A stretch of DNA of 64,000 nt from Streptomyces amritsarensis (lineage in GTDB: Bacteria > Actinomycetota > Actinomycetes > Streptomycetales > Streptomycetaceae): positions 1 to 64,000 of the forward strand of contig NZ_MQUR01000029.1 in assembly GCF_001953875.1 (NCBI RefSeq), read 5' to 3'. Shown piece by piece: positions 35,870 through 46,125 of this stretch. Each line of letters opens with the position of its first letter. The first letter of the stretch is position 1. Made by a program: the position numbers and the translations under genes. The notes beneath the pieces were generated by a model. It searched no databases. It was not told the origin of the DNA and saw only the letters and a program-made list of their open reading frames with translations.

Positions 35870-38188
35870 CTACGGCAGGAGCAGCTCGGGGACACCCGCG
35901 GCGTCCGGCTTGTCCTCTTCGGCGGAGACCACCGTCAGCTGCTGCGTGGCACGGGTCAGTGCCACGTACAGCACCCGCAGGCCCGCCGGGGACTCCTGCG
36001 CGATCTCCGCCGGGGAGACGACCACCGTGGCGTCGTACTCCAGGCCCTTGGCCTCCAGGCTGCCCAGGGCCACGGCCCGTTCGCCCAGGTCGGCGAGCCA
36101 GCCTGCGGCCTCGGCACGCCGGTCCATGGCCACGACCACGCCCACCGTGCCGTCGACCTGCTCCAGCAGCCGCCGGGTCTCCTCCCGCACCACGGCGCCC
36201 AGGTCGCCGTCGGCGGCGGTGAACCGCGGCTGGAGGCCCGTGGAGCGCACCGCCGACGGCGGCTCCATCCCGGGCATCGCCAGGCGCAGCACCCGTGAGG
36301 CGACCTCGGCGACCTCGGCCGGGTTGCGGTAGTTGACCGTGAGGGTGAAGCGCCGGCGCGGCCGGGACCCCAGGGCCTCGTCGCGGGCGGCGGCCGCCTC
36401 CTCCGGATCCGTCCAGGAGGACTGCGCCGGGTCGCCGACGACCGTCCAGGTGCCGTGCCGGCCCCGGCGGCCCACCATCCGCCACTGCATCGGCGTCAGG
36501 TCCTGCGCCTCGTCCACGATGACGTGCGCGTACTCGGTGCGCTCCGCCGCGAGCCGCTCGGCCCGCTCCCACTGGGTCTCCTCGCGGGTCGGCATCAGCT
36601 CCTCCAGCCCGCTGAGCTGGTCCAGCGGGTCCATCTCCCGCTTCCGCCTCGGCCGGGCGGCGGCGCCGAGGAGCTGCTGGAGCTCGTCGAGCAGCGCCAC
36701 GTCGTGCACCGAGAGGGGGCCCTTGCCGTCCGGGCCCACCCGGCGCAGCGAGCGGGCCAGCCGACGGGTCTCGCGCGGGTTGAGGTCGCGGCGCGACCAG
36801 CGGCCGAGCAGCCGCTCGTCGGCCATCGCGGCGAGCACCCGGCGCGGGGTCAGCTCGGGCCACCAGGCGTCGAGGAAGTCGATGAACGCGTCCTCGGTGG
36901 AGATGTCCTCGTCGAACGCGGAGCGCAGCTCGGCGGCGAGTTCCGGGTCGCTGTGCCGGCCGGCGGCGCCGGTCTTCGCGTACAGGGCGTCGAGCAGCAG
37001 CTTGCGGGCGCGCGGGCGCAGCAGGTTCACGGGGGCGGTGCCGCCGAGCACGTTCTGCCGGATCCGGTTCAGCTCGGCGGCCTCCAGCTCCTGGCGGCGG
37101 CCGAAGGCCACCACGCGCAGCCGGTCGGGCGCGGGGCCCCGGTCGCCGCCGAGCTCCAGGGTGCCGCGCACGGCCTTGCGCAGGACCGACCGCATCCGGG
37201 AGGAGCCCTTGATCCGGGCCACGGCCGGGTCGTCGTAGGTGGTCGCCTCGGCGCCGTCGACCAGCGAGCCGAGCGCCCGGATGGCGACCTGGCCCTCCTC
37301 GCCGAGGGAGGGCAGCACGCCCTCGGTGTAGGCGACGAGCAGCGGGGTCGGGGAGACGATGAGGATGCCGCCGGAGTAGCGGCGCCGGTTCTGGTAGAGG
37401 AGGTAGGCGGCGCGGTGCAGGGCGACGGCGGTCTTGCCGGTGCCGGGGCCGCCCGCGACCTCGGCGACGGAGGCGGCGGGGGCCCGGATGACCAGGTCCT
37501 GCTCGGCCTGGATGGAGGAGACGATGTCGCGCATGGAGTGCGTGCGGGCCCGCCCGAGCGCGGCCATGAGGGCGCCGTCGCCGATGGCGGGGAGCTCGCG
37601 GCCGTCGAGGAACGCGGTGACCTCGGGGCGCATCAGGTCGTCCTCGACGCCCAGTACCCTGCGGCCCTTGGAGCGGATGACGCGGCGGCGCACGACACGG
37701 CCGGGCTCCTTGGGCGTGGACCGGTAGAAGGGTGCGGCGGCCGGTGCGCGCCAGTCGATGACCAGCGGCGCGTAGTCGGAGTCCAGGACTCCGATGCGGC
37801 CGATGTGCAGCGTCTCGGCGATGTCGGCCGTGAGGTCCTCGCGGATGGCCTCGTCGGCGGGCTCGACGGAGGTGTACGCGCCGTCCGGGCCGCGCTCGCC
37901 GTCCTTGCCGAGCACCAGGTCGATGCGGCCGAAGAGGAAGTCCTCGAACTCGTTGTTCAGCCGGTTCAGGTGGATGCCGGCCCGGAAGACCTGCGCGTCG
38001 CGCTCGGCGAGGGCTCCGGGGGTGCCGACCTGGCCGCGCTGGGCGGCGTCGTTCATGAGGAACTCGGCCTCGTGGATCTTCTCCTCGAGGCGTCGGTACA
38101 CCTGGTCGAGATGCGTCTGCTCGACCGCGATCTCCCGATCGCGGACGGAATCCGCCGTGCTGTCGACAGCGGCATCCTGCGCGGCCAC
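35870..38188 (-). CDS. HelD/UvrD-like SF1 helicase (RNA polymerase-associated type)
   Basis: 772 residues. The N-terminal 100 residues form a helical arm (REIAVEQTHLDQVYRRLEEK) as in HelD, the ATPase that removes stalled RNA polymerase from DNA. Walker A is AEVAGGPGTGKTAVALH, Walker B is VIVDEAQDLTPMQWRMV, and the C-terminal motifs are VNYRNPAEVAEVASRV and VLYVALTRATQQLTVV. A large insertion between Walker A and B (about 290-500) is typical of class II actinobacterial HelD. GTG at 38188 has AAGGGGG about 6 bases upstream and gives the known N-terminus (VAAQDAAVDSTADSVRD); the frame stays open further upstream. Some relatives give rifampicin tolerance, but that cannot be read from sequence. 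Confidence 0.88.
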   Translation of the reverse strand: MAAQDAAVDSTADSVRDREIAVEQTHLDQVYRRLEEKIHEAEFLMNDAAQRGQVGTPGALAERDAQVFRAGIHLNRLNNEFEDFLFGRIDLVLGKDGERGPDGAYTSVEPADEAIREDLTADIAETLHIGRIGVLDSDYAPLVIDWRAPAAAPFYRSTPKEPGRVVRRRVIRSKGRRVLGVEDDLMRPEVTAFLDGRELPAIGDGALMAALGRARTHSMRDIVSSIQAEQDLVIRAPAASVAEVAGGPGTGKTAVALHRAAYLLYQNRRRYSGGILIVSPTPLLVAYTEGVLPSLGEEGQVAIRALGSLVDGAEATTYDDPAVARIKGSSRMRSVLRKAVRGTLELGGDRGPAPDRLRVVAFGRRQELEAAELNRIRQNVLGGTAPVNLLRPRARKLLLDALYAKTGAAGRHSDPELAAELRSAFDEDISTEDAFIDFLDAWWPELTPRRVLAAMADERLLGRWSRRDLNPRETRRLARSLRRVGPDGKGPLSVHDVALLDELQQLLGAAARPRRKREMDPLDQLSGLEELMPTREETQWERAERLAAERTEYAHVIVDEAQDLTPMQWRMVGRRGRHGTWTVVGDPAQSSWTDPEEAAAARDEALGSRPRRRFTLTVNYRNPAEVAEVASRVLRLAMPGMEPPSAVRSTGLQPRFTAADGDLGAVVREETRRLLEQVDGTVGVVVAMDRRAEAAGWLADLGERAVALGSLEAKGLEYDATVVVSPAEIAQESPAGLRVLYVALTRATQQLTVVSAEEDKPDAAGVPELLLP

Positions 38189-38291
38189 CAAGGCCCCCTT
38201 CTGACGTGCATGGGCGACCGTCAACCGTACGCGAAGCGGCCCCCTGTGCGCACGCCCGTTCCGGAACGGGTCTCGCCCGGTGATACGCCGG

Positions 38292-38852
38292 CTACCGGGA
38301 TCCGGACGCCAGGAGCCGTCGGCGGTGGCGGGCGACGCGTTCGCGGTTGCCGCACAGCTCGCTGGAACACCACCGGCGGCGGTGGCCCCGGGAGGTGTCC
38401 AGGTAGACGCGGGTGCAGCCGTCGCCCGCGCAGGCACGCAGCAGGGCCCGGTCGCCGGGGTCGGTCAGCAGCTCGACGGCGTCCCGGGCGACGGCCGCGA
38501 GCAGCGCGCCGCATTCCACGCCGCCGCACAGCTCCCGCACGAGGTGCCCTTCCTGGTCCCGTACGGCGCACAGGCCCGGGGGTGGTCCGGCGGCCAGCGC
38601 GTTGACCCGGGCCAGGGCGCCCTCGTCGGGCTCGCTCCCGGACAGCTCCGCCCGTACGAGGGTCTCCACGTCGGCGCGCAGGGCGCGGAAGGATGCGGCC
38701 CAGTCGGCGCCCACCCGGGCCAGCGGCGTCCGGTCGGGCACGAGCCCGGCCCCGGCGAGCCACAGCCGCAGCTCGTCGCCGTCCGGGATCCCCTCGTGCG
38801 GGGCGAAGGTGGCCACCAGGTCCAGGCAGACCCGCCCGGAGTCGAACCGCAT
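38292..38852 (-). CDS. CGNR zinc-finger domain protein (probable regulator)
   Basis: 186 residues. The N-terminal ABATE-type domain (MRFDSGRVCLDLVATF onward) leads to a C-terminal CGNR zinc finger: CAGDGCTRVYLDTSRGHRRR, then WCSSELCGNRERVARHRRR. The Cys residues bind zinc and the arginine-rich end fits DNA binding. The start at 38852 gives the family N-terminus. It lies about 100 bp downstream of nothing on the same strand and 103 bp before the HelD-like gene start, so an operon is possible but not evident. Target genes are unknown. Confidence 0.87.
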   Translation of the reverse strand: MRFDSGRVCLDLVATFAPHEGIPDGDELRLWLAGAGLVPDRTPLARVGADWAASFRALRADVETLVRAELSGSEPDEGALARVNALAAGPPPGLCAVRDQEGHLVRELCGGVECGALLAAVARDAVELLTDPGDRALLRACAGDGCTRVYLDTSRGHRRRWCSSELCGNRERVARHRRRLLASGSR

Positions 38853-39049
38853 GTCCGTCACCGCCTCGCGTCGTCGGGCGCCTGTCCAGAGTGCCCGTAC
38901 GCTGCCCGCTGGGGAAGCCCCCGAACCGGTGCCTCCGCGCCGTTGCCGGGTCTGCGCCCCGGCCCCTCCCCCCGGCCCCCTCCCCCGGTCCACCGCGGGG
39001 AGGAGCTGCCCTCTGCTCGGACGCCGGCGGGGCGGGAACGGCCGATCGG

Positions 39050-39601
39050 CTACCGGTCCGCCGGCGGGTGGTCGTGCAGGATGCGCTGGAAGAGGCGGTG
39101 GTCGCGCCAGGCGCCGTTGATGTGCAGGTAGCGCGGTGCGAGTCCGTACTGCTCGAAGCCCGCCTTGGCCAGCACCCGCTGCGAGGCCAGGTTGTCGACC
39201 AGGGTCCCGGCCTCGACCCGGTGCAGCCCCAGCTCGTCGCGGGCGATCCGGCAGACCTCTTGGGCGGCGGCCGTGGCGAGCCCCTTGCCGCGGCAGGCCT
39301 CGTCCACCCAGTAGCCGAGCCCGCCGCTGCTCAGCGGCCCGTGCTGGATGTTGCCGAGGTTGATGGTGCCCAGCGCCGCGCCGCTCGTCAGGTCCACGAA
39401 CACGTACGGCAGCAGCAGCCCGGCGTCCCGGGACTGAAGCTGCTGCTCGATGCGCTCCCGCTGGCCGGCCTCCGTGTAGAAGGCCTCGTGCCGGACCGGC
39501 TCGGTCGGCGCCATGTTCGCCCGGTTCCGCACGAACGCCTCGGCCAGTCCCGCGGCGTCGTCCGGTGCGACGCCCCTCATCTCCACCCCGTCAAAGATCA
39601 T
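39050..39601 (-). CDS. GNAT acetyltransferase, RimJ/RimL type
   Basis: 183 residues. The acetyl-CoA-binding loop is in YWVDEACRGKGLATAAAQEV (RGKGLAT), followed by the RimL-type strand HRVEAGTLVDNLASQRVLAK and AGFEQYGLAPRYLHINGAWRD. Such enzymes acetylate protein N-termini or small amines. It begins 9 bp after the stop of nnaR on the same strand and could be co-transcribed, although no functional link to nitrate metabolism is known. No terminator separates them. Confidence 0.9.
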   Translation of the reverse strand: MIFDGVEMRGVAPDDAAGLAEAFVRNRANMAPTEPVRHEAFYTEAGQRERIEQQLQSRDAGLLLPYVFVDLTSGAALGTINLGNIQHGPLSSGGLGYWVDEACRGKGLATAAAQEVCRIARDELGLHRVEAGTLVDNLASQRVLAKAGFEQYGLAPRYLHINGAWRDHRLFQRILHDHPPADR

Positions 39602-39610
39602 CCCGGCACG

Positions 39611-40789
39611 CTAGCCCAGGACTCCCCTGGCCGTCACCGCCGCGTCCTGCGGGAACTCCCCGTACTTGTCGTCGCCGCCGGCGTCCAGCGACAGCCGGTA
39701 GCCGCGCTTGACCACCGTCTGGATGAGGTTCGGCGCCCCCAGCGCCGCCCGCAGCCGGGCCATCGCCGTCTCCACGGCGTGTTCGTCGCGGCCGGCCCCC
39801 GGCAGTGCCCGCAGCAGTTCCGCGCGGGCCACCACCCAGCCGGGCCGCCGCGCCAGGGCGTGCAGCAGGGCCATCCCGGCGGGCGGCACCGGCCGCAGTT
39901 CCGCGTCGAGGAGGACCGCGTGCCCCCGGATCTCCATCCGGTGCCCGGCGACCGGCAGTACCCGGGCCCGGCCGGGCAGCTCCTGGCAGAGCAGTTGCAC
40001 CAGCGGGCCCAGCCGGAAGCGCTCCGGCTGGACCGTGTCCACGCCGAGTGCCTGGAGCGGCAGCGCGGTCACCGGTCCGACGCACGCGGACAGCGGCCCG
40101 CCGCGCAGCGCGCCGAGCACGGCCTCCCGCATCCCCCGCTCTGCGGCGCGGGACAGCAGTGAGGCGGCCGCCGGGGCCGAGGTGAAGCTGACGGCGTCCA
40201 CCGCGCCGCCGACGATCGCCTCCAGCAGCCGGTCCAGCGGGGCGAGGTCCTGCGGCGGCATCCACCGGTACACCGGGACCACGACCACCTCGGCCCCGCC
40301 GGCCTTGAGCGCCTCGACGAAGCCGGGCAGCGGCTCCCCGTGCAGCTGGAGCGCGATCCGCCGGCCGGCGACCCCGGCCGACAGCAGCCGGTCCAGTACC
40401 TCGGCGAGCGATTCCGACCGGGGGGACCACTCCTCCACGAGCCCGGCGGCCCGGATGGCGCCCTTCACCTTCGGGCCGCGGGCCAGCAGTTCGGTGGAGC
40501 GCAGCGTCCGAAGGAGTTCCTCGCCGATCCCCCAGCCGTCGGCGGCCTCGACCCAGCCGCGGAAGCCGATGGCGGTGGTGGCGACGACCGCGTCGGGCGG
40601 GCAGCCGATCAGCTCCTTGGTGGCGGCCAGCAGTTCGCTGTCGTCGGCGAGCGGGACGATCCGCAGCGCCGGCGCGTGCAGCACCGACGCGCCGCGCCGC
40701 CGCAGCAGCGCGATGAGTTCGTCCGCGCGCCGGGCGGCGGTGACCCCGACGGTGAAGCCCGCGAGCGGGCGGGGGTTGCTGTCTTCCAT
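39611..40789 (-). CDS. nnaR: HemD-winged-helix regulator of nitrate/nitrite assimilation
   Basis: 392 residues. Residues about 10-265 are a uroporphyrinogen-III synthase (HemD) domain (VGVTAARRADELIALLRRRG, FTSAPAAASLL). About 290-375 is an OmpR/PhoB-type winged helix: GMALLHALARRPGWVVARAE, then TAMARLRAALGAPNLIQTVV and KRGYRL. This fusion is NnaR of Streptomyces, which works with GlnR to activate nitrate and nitrite assimilation genes; whether HemD catalysis remains is uncertain. It lies 93 bp downstream of narK on the same strand. A GlnR-type box array lies upstream, overlapping the end of narK, so it may also have its own promoter. Confidence 0.9.
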   Translation of the reverse strand: MEDSNPRPLAGFTVGVTAARRADELIALLRRRGASVLHAPALRIVPLADDSELLAATKELIGCPPDAVVATTAIGFRGWVEAADGWGIGEELLRTLRSTELLARGPKVKGAIRAAGLVEEWSPRSESLAEVLDRLLSAGVAGRRIALQLHGEPLPGFVEALKAGGAEVVVVPVYRWMPPQDLAPLDRLLEAIVGGAVDAVSFTSAPAAASLLSRAAERGMREAVLGALRGGPLSACVGPVTALPLQALGVDTVQPERFRLGPLVQLLCQELPGRARVLPVAGHRMEIRGHAVLLDAELRPVPPAGMALLHALARRPGWVVARAELLRALPGAGRDEHAVETAMARLRAALGAPNLIQTVVKRGYRLSLDAGGDDKYGEFPQDAAVTARGVLG

Positions 40790-40848
40790 CGTGACCTGCC
40801 TACTGACGCATGGGGGCGGTACGGGTGGACCGAGCCTGTCAACTCGGC

Positions 40849-40886
40849 GTGTCGGACTCGGTTCACCCGTATTTCGCCCCGGTTAC
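40849..40886 (-). promoter_or_regulatory. GlnR-type box array upstream of nnaR
   Basis: On the minus strand, four 5-mers are separated by exactly 6 bases: GTAAC (perfect), GAAAT (4/5), GAACC (weak), GACAC (4/5). This matches the known GlnR consensus GTNAC-n6-GAAAC in tandem. It overlaps the narK stop codon and lies 60-97 bp before the nnaR start. Confidence 0.6.
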
Positions 40887-42250
40887 ACCGACGTGAGCTG
40901 GGGTTTCGCGGGGGCCTCGGCGGTGTGGATCACGGGGGCCGCCGGTCGGCGAAGGTATACCGCCCACGTCACCGCGCAGCACAGGGCGTAGAAGCCGAGG
41001 AAGGTGACGAAGGCCGTCGTGCCGGATCCGGAGGTGCGAAACGCCTCCCGGAAGACCAGGTTGATGCCCAGGCCGCCGAGCGCGCCGACCGCGCCGATCA
41101 GGCCCATGGAGGCTCCGGAGAGCCGCCGGCCGTACGCCGCCGCGCTCTCGCCGCTCATGCCGCGCGCCAATGCCTTGGCCTGGAAGATGCCCGGGATCAT
41201 CTTGTACGTCGAGCCGTTGCCGAGCCCGCTCAGCACGAACAGGGCGACGAAGCCGACGAGGAAGACCGGCAGCGAGGACCGCTGCGAGGCGAACACGACC
41301 ACCCCGGTCGCCGCGGCCATCGCGACGAACGTGGCCAGGGTGATGCGCGCCCCGCCGAAGCGGTCCGCCAGCGCCCCGCCCACCGGCCGGATCAGCGAGC
41401 CGAGCAGGGGCCCGATGAAGGTCAGCGATGCGGCCTGGAGCGGGGTGCGCCCGAACTGGGTCTGCAGGACCAGTCCGAAGGCGAAGCTGTAGCCGATGAA
41501 GGACCCGAACGTCCCGATGTAGAGGAACGACATGATCCAGGTGTGGGCGTCCTTCAGGGCCTCGCGCACCGCGCCGGTGTCGTTGCGGACGGGCACCAGG
41601 TTGTCCATCCGTACGGCGGCCAGCACCGCGGCGATCACGATCAGCGGGATGTAGGCGCCCAGCAGCAGCCGGGGGTGGCCGGCTCCGGCGGTGGCGATGA
41701 CGAGCAGGCCGGCCAGTTGGACGACGGGCACGCCGATGTTGCCGCCGCCGGCGTTCAGGCCGAGCGCCCAGCCCTTCTTGCGCAGCGGGAAGAAGGCGTT
41801 GATGTTGGTCATGGACGAGGCGAAGTTGCCGCCGCCGACGCCGGTGAGGGCGGCGACGAGCAGGAAGGTCCCGTACGAGGTCCCGGGCTCCATCACGACG
41901 ATCGCGGCGACCGTCGGGGCGAGCAGCAGCAGCGCGCTGAAGACCGTCCAGTTCCGGCCGCCGAAGCGGGCGACGGCGAAGGTGTAGGGCACGCGCACCA
42001 GGGCGCCCACGAAGGTGGCGGTCGCGATCAGGAAGAACTTCCCGGCCGGGTCGATGCCGTACTGGGGGCCCATGAAGAGGACCATCACGGACCAGAGGGA
42101 CCAGATGGAGAATCCGATGTGCTCGGAGAGCACGGAGTACAGCAGGTTGCGGCGGGCGACCCGCTCCCCGGTCTCCTTCCAGAAGGTCTCGTCCTCGGGA
42201 TCCCACTGCTCGATCCAGCGGCCCCCCTTGCGCGGTGCGGTACCGGTCAT
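40883..42250 (-). CDS. narK: Nitrate/nitrite transporter, NarK family
   Basis: 455 residues with about 12 membrane helices. Nitrate porter features are seen: the N-terminal WDPEDETFWKETGERVARRN typical of actinobacterial NarK, LVRVPYTFAVARFGGRNW with the substrate Arg in helix 2, the nitrate signature GVGGGNFASSMTNINAFFP and the second GLGNGSTYKMIPGIFQ. It imports nitrate and/or exports nitrite at the cytoplasmic membrane. ATG at 42250 is chosen because GGAGG lies 6 bases upstream; GTG at 42253 adjoins it. GlnR-type boxes lie in its promoter. Together with nnaR it forms a nitrate assimilation unit. Confidence 0.94.
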   Translation of the reverse strand: MTGTAPRKGGRWIEQWDPEDETFWKETGERVARRNLLYSVLSEHIGFSIWSLWSVMVLFMGPQYGIDPAGKFFLIATATFVGALVRVPYTFAVARFGGRNWTVFSALLLLAPTVAAIVVMEPGTSYGTFLLVAALTGVGGGNFASSMTNINAFFPLRKKGWALGLNAGGGNIGVPVVQLAGLLVIATAGAGHPRLLLGAYIPLIVIAAVLAAVRMDNLVPVRNDTGAVREALKDAHTWIMSFLYIGTFGSFIGYSFAFGLVLQTQFGRTPLQAASLTFIGPLLGSLIRPVGGALADRFGGARITLATFVAMAAATGVVVFASQRSSLPVFLVGFVALFVLSGLGNGSTYKMIPGIFQAKALARGMSGESAAAYGRRLSGASMGLIGAVGALGGLGINLVFREAFRTSGSGTTAFVTFLGFYALCCAVTWAVYLRRPAAPVIHTAEAPAKPQLTSV

Positions 42251-42301
42251 CACACGCCTCCACAGCTGTCGCGTCCGTGGGACCGACAGTAGGAAGGGCG
42301 C

Positions 42302-42340
42302 GTTTCGGCCCCGGTCCCCGCCGGATGACCGCCGGGAAAC
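42302..42340. promoter_or_regulatory. GlnR-type boxes in narK promoter
   Basis: Plus strand 42325-42340 reads ATGAC-n6-GAAAC, followed after another 6 bases by CTCAC, matching GTNAC-n6-GAAAC in 9 of 10 informative positions except the first base of each half. On the minus strand 42302-42317 reads GGACC-n6-GAAAC. Both lie 50-90 bp before the narK ATG. Confidence 0.55.
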
Positions 42341-42347
42341 CTTGCTC

Positions 42348-43334
42348 TCACCCGCCGCCCGGGCCGTGTGTGAGCGGGGCGGGCAGCCAGCTCCCGGCCG
42401 GCGGCACGAGCCAGCCCCGCTCGGCCGCCAGTCCGGCGGCCGCGGTCCGCAGGGCGTCCAGCCCGGGGTGGCCGAAACCCTTGCGCCACACCATCGACAG
42501 CGGTGACAGCGGCACCGGATCGGTCAGCGGCAGCTTCACGCACCCCGGCATCTGGAGGAAGCCCACGGTCGCCAGCACCGGATTGCCGGTCTTGACCATG
42601 ACCCGGCGGAATTCGTCCATGCCCATCGCGACCGGTGCGGGCGGCGCCATCAGGATCCCCCGCCCGGCGAACAGCTCGCGCGCCAGGCCCGTCCACTCCA
42701 GCGTGCGCGGGTTCCCGGCGCCCGCGTAGACGGTCTCCCCCGCCAGCGCGTCCAGCGGTACGGACTCCCCCGCGGCCAGGGGGTGCCCCTCGGGCAGCAG
42801 CACGGCGAGCGGCTCGTACCGGACGGGCCGCTGCGCGAGCGGCGCCCGCAGTACGGGGTCGAGCCCGTCGGCGTATCCGAAGGCGACGTCGAGCCGGCCG
42901 GCCGCGACCTCGGCGGCGGCGTGGGTGAGCCCGCTCTCGAAGCGGGCCATCAGTTCGCAGTCAGGGGCGAGTTCGCGGGCCCGTTCCAGCACGGTGCGCG
43001 CGGTGCCGGGGCCGTCGGTGTTCAGGTCGACGAGGAGCGGCCGGGGCGCCGCACCGGCCGCGGCCACGGCTGCGAAGGCGCCGGCCAGCTCCTCGTGCGC
43101 GCGCAGCACGCGCCGGGCCAGGGGCAGCAGCCGGTGTCCGTCAGGGGTCAGCTCGACGGCGCGGGTGGTGCGGACGAACAGCGTGGCCGCCAGGGTCTGT
43201 TCGAGGCGCCGCACGTCCCTGCTCAGCGCCTGCTGGGCGACGTACAGGCGGGCGGCGGCACGGGTGAAGTGCAGTTCCTCGGCGACGGCGACGAAGCCGC
43301 GCAGCAGCCGGGGTTCCACGTCACGGGGATTCAC
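42348..43334 (-). CDS. LysR family transcriptional regulator
   Basis: 328 residues. The N-terminal HTH is LRGFVAVAEELHFTRAAARL with YVAQQALSRDVRRLEQTLA; the C-terminal periplasmic-binding-type effector domain runs from about 95 to 300. The start is GTG at 43334 (MNPRDVEPRLLRG). It is divergent from an MFS transporter gene, separated by 84 bp containing a large inverted repeat that overlaps its own start codon, so autoregulation and control of the transporter are likely. The C-terminal 30 residues are Gly/Ala/Pro-rich. The effector is unknown. Confidence 0.9.
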   Translation of the reverse strand: MNPRDVEPRLLRGFVAVAEELHFTRAAARLYVAQQALSRDVRRLEQTLAATLFVRTTRAVELTPDGHRLLPLARRVLRAHEELAGAFAAVAAAGAAPRPLLVDLNTDGPGTARTVLERARELAPDCELMARFESGLTHAAAEVAAGRLDVAFGYADGLDPVLRAPLAQRPVRYEPLAVLLPEGHPLAAGESVPLDALAGETVYAGAGNPRTLEWTGLARELFAGRGILMAPPAPVAMGMDEFRRVMVKTGNPVLATVGFLQMPGCVKLPLTDPVPLSPLSMVWRKGFGHPGLDALRTAAAGLAAERGWLVPPAGSWLPAPLTHGPGGG

Positions 43335-43365
43335 CCCCGGAGACTAACAACAGGAGCGGGTGAAT
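43329..43365. promoter_or_regulatory. Inverted repeat in LysR/MFS divergent region
   Basis: ATTCACCC (43329-43336) and GGGTGAAT (43358-43365) form an 8-bp inverted repeat separated by 21 bp. The left arm overlaps the GTG start of the LysR gene. LysR proteins bind extended interrupted palindromes in such positions. Confidence 0.55.
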
Positions 43366-43418
43366 GGCCTCGGAACAGGTGTTGGACGGCGCAGCCCGCC
43401 CCGGCCGAGGGTGGACCC

Positions 43419-44720
43419 ATGCCCCTCATGACCGTCACCGGCAGCACCCTCGTCATCACCGCCCCCTCCCCCGCCGTCGCCCCCGCCGCCCCCCGCCGTG
43501 CCGTCGGGCGGGCGCCCGGCCCCTACCGCCGGCTGTTCGCCCTGCCCGGCACCCGGGGGTTCACCGCCGGGAACCTCATCGCCCGCCTCCCGATGGGCAT
43601 GTTCGGGATCAGCGCGGTCATGATGATCGCCGGCCAGCGGGGCTCGTACGCGCTCGCCGGTGCGGTCACGGCGACCGGCCTGGCGGCCACGGCGGTGGTG
43701 GCGCCCTGGACGGCCCGCCTGATCGACCGCCACGGCCAGGCCCGGATCGCCGTGCCGGCCACCCTGATCGCGGTCCTCGGCTCGCTGGCCCTGATCGCCT
43801 GCGTCCGCAGCGGCGCTCCCGCCTGGACGCTCTTCGCCTCGTACGCCGCGACCGCCACCACCCCCAACATCGGCGGCATGTCCCGCGCCCGCTGGACGCA
43901 CCTGCTGCGCGACTCCCCCGCCGCCCACCACACGGCGATGTCCTTCGAACAGGCCGCGGACGAGCTGTGCTTCATGCTCGGGCCGGTCCTGGCGGCCTTC
44001 CTCTGCAGCGCCGTCTTCCCCGAGGCGGGCACCCTCGTCGGCGCGGCCCTGCTGCTCACCGGGATGCTGGTGTTCACCTCCTGCCGCGCCACGCAGCCCC
44101 CGGTGGCCGCGGCGCCCCGGAAGGGCTCACCGCTGCGCACCCTCGGCCCGCTGCTGCCGCTCTTCCTCGCCACGGGTGTGGTCTTCGGCTCGATGGAGGT
44201 CGCCTCGATCGCCTACCTCGACCTCCACGGCCTGGGCGCCGCCTCCGGTCTGGTCCTGGCCCTCCAGGCGGCGGGTTCCTGCGCGGCCGGCCTGCTCTAC
44301 GGCACCGTGCGCGCCCGCTCGTTGACGGCCTGCGTGTGCGCCCTGGCCGCCTCGATGGCCCTGCCGTGGGCCGCGGCGGCCACCGGCTCGGTGACCGCCC
44401 TGGCGGGCGCCCTGCTGCTGGCCGGCATGGCCACGGCCCCGACGATGGTCACGGCGATGTCGCAGGTCCACGCCCGCACCCCGGAGGGCCGGCTGAACGA
44501 GGGCATGACCTTGGCGGTGACCGCCATCTTCACGGGCATCGCGGTGGGCGCGGCGAGCTCGGGCCGGGTGGTGGAGGACGCGGGTCCGGCCGCCGCGTAC
44601 GCGGTGCCGGCGGCGGCCGCGCTGATCGCCCTGGCGATCGCCCTGACAGGCCGATCGATCCGGCGGCCGAGTGATCGTCTCCGCGTGGTACGCACGACCG
44701 CCGGTCGGAATCCGCAATAA
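43419..44720 (+). CDS. MFS transporter controlled by divergent LysR regulator
   Basis: 433 residues, about 12 membrane helices. The loop ARLIDRHGQARIAVPATLIA is motif A-like, and LLRDSPAAHHTAMSFEQAAD resembles a subgroup of actinobacterial exporters with sugar-efflux-like fold. A Pro/Ala-rich cytoplasmic N-terminus (VAPAAPRRAVGRAPGP) precedes helix 1. ATG at 43419 has a GAGGGTGG-type site upstream. The collagen-like gene follows after 48 bp. The substrate is unknown. Confidence 0.87.
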   Translation: MPLMTVTGSTLVITAPSPAVAPAAPRRAVGRAPGPYRRLFALPGTRGFTAGNLIARLPMGMFGISAVMMIAGQRGSYALAGAVTATGLAATAVVAPWTARLIDRHGQARIAVPATLIAVLGSLALIACVRSGAPAWTLFASYAATATTPNIGGMSRARWTHLLRDSPAAHHTAMSFEQAADELCFMLGPVLAAFLCSAVFPEAGTLVGAALLLTGMLVFTSCRATQPPVAAAPRKGSPLRTLGPLLPLFLATGVVFGSMEVASIAYLDLHGLGAASGLVLALQAAGSCAAGLLYGTVRARSLTACVCALAASMALPWAAAATGSVTALAGALLLAGMATAPTMVTAMSQVHARTPEGRLNEGMTLAVTAIFTGIAVGAASSGRVVEDAGPAAAYAVPAAAALIALAIALTGRSIRRPSDRLRVVRTTAGRNPQ

Positions 44721-46016
<1,296 letters not shown>

Positions 46017-46035
46017 TCCCCACCCGCGCCTGATA

Positions 46036-46065
46036 CGGGCCCCCGGCCGCACGGCCGGGGGCCCG
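46036..46065. terminator. Terminator after collagen-like gene
   Basis: A perfect 13-bp stem (CGGGCCCCCGGCC and complement) with loop GCAC lies 20 bp after the stop; it may also serve the minus-strand gene ending at 46126. Confidence 0.8.
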
Positions 46066-46125
46066 GCCCGCGCACAGGCCCGTACCCTCGCGGAGGGAGG
46101 CCTCACATGCCGGCCGACACCGACG

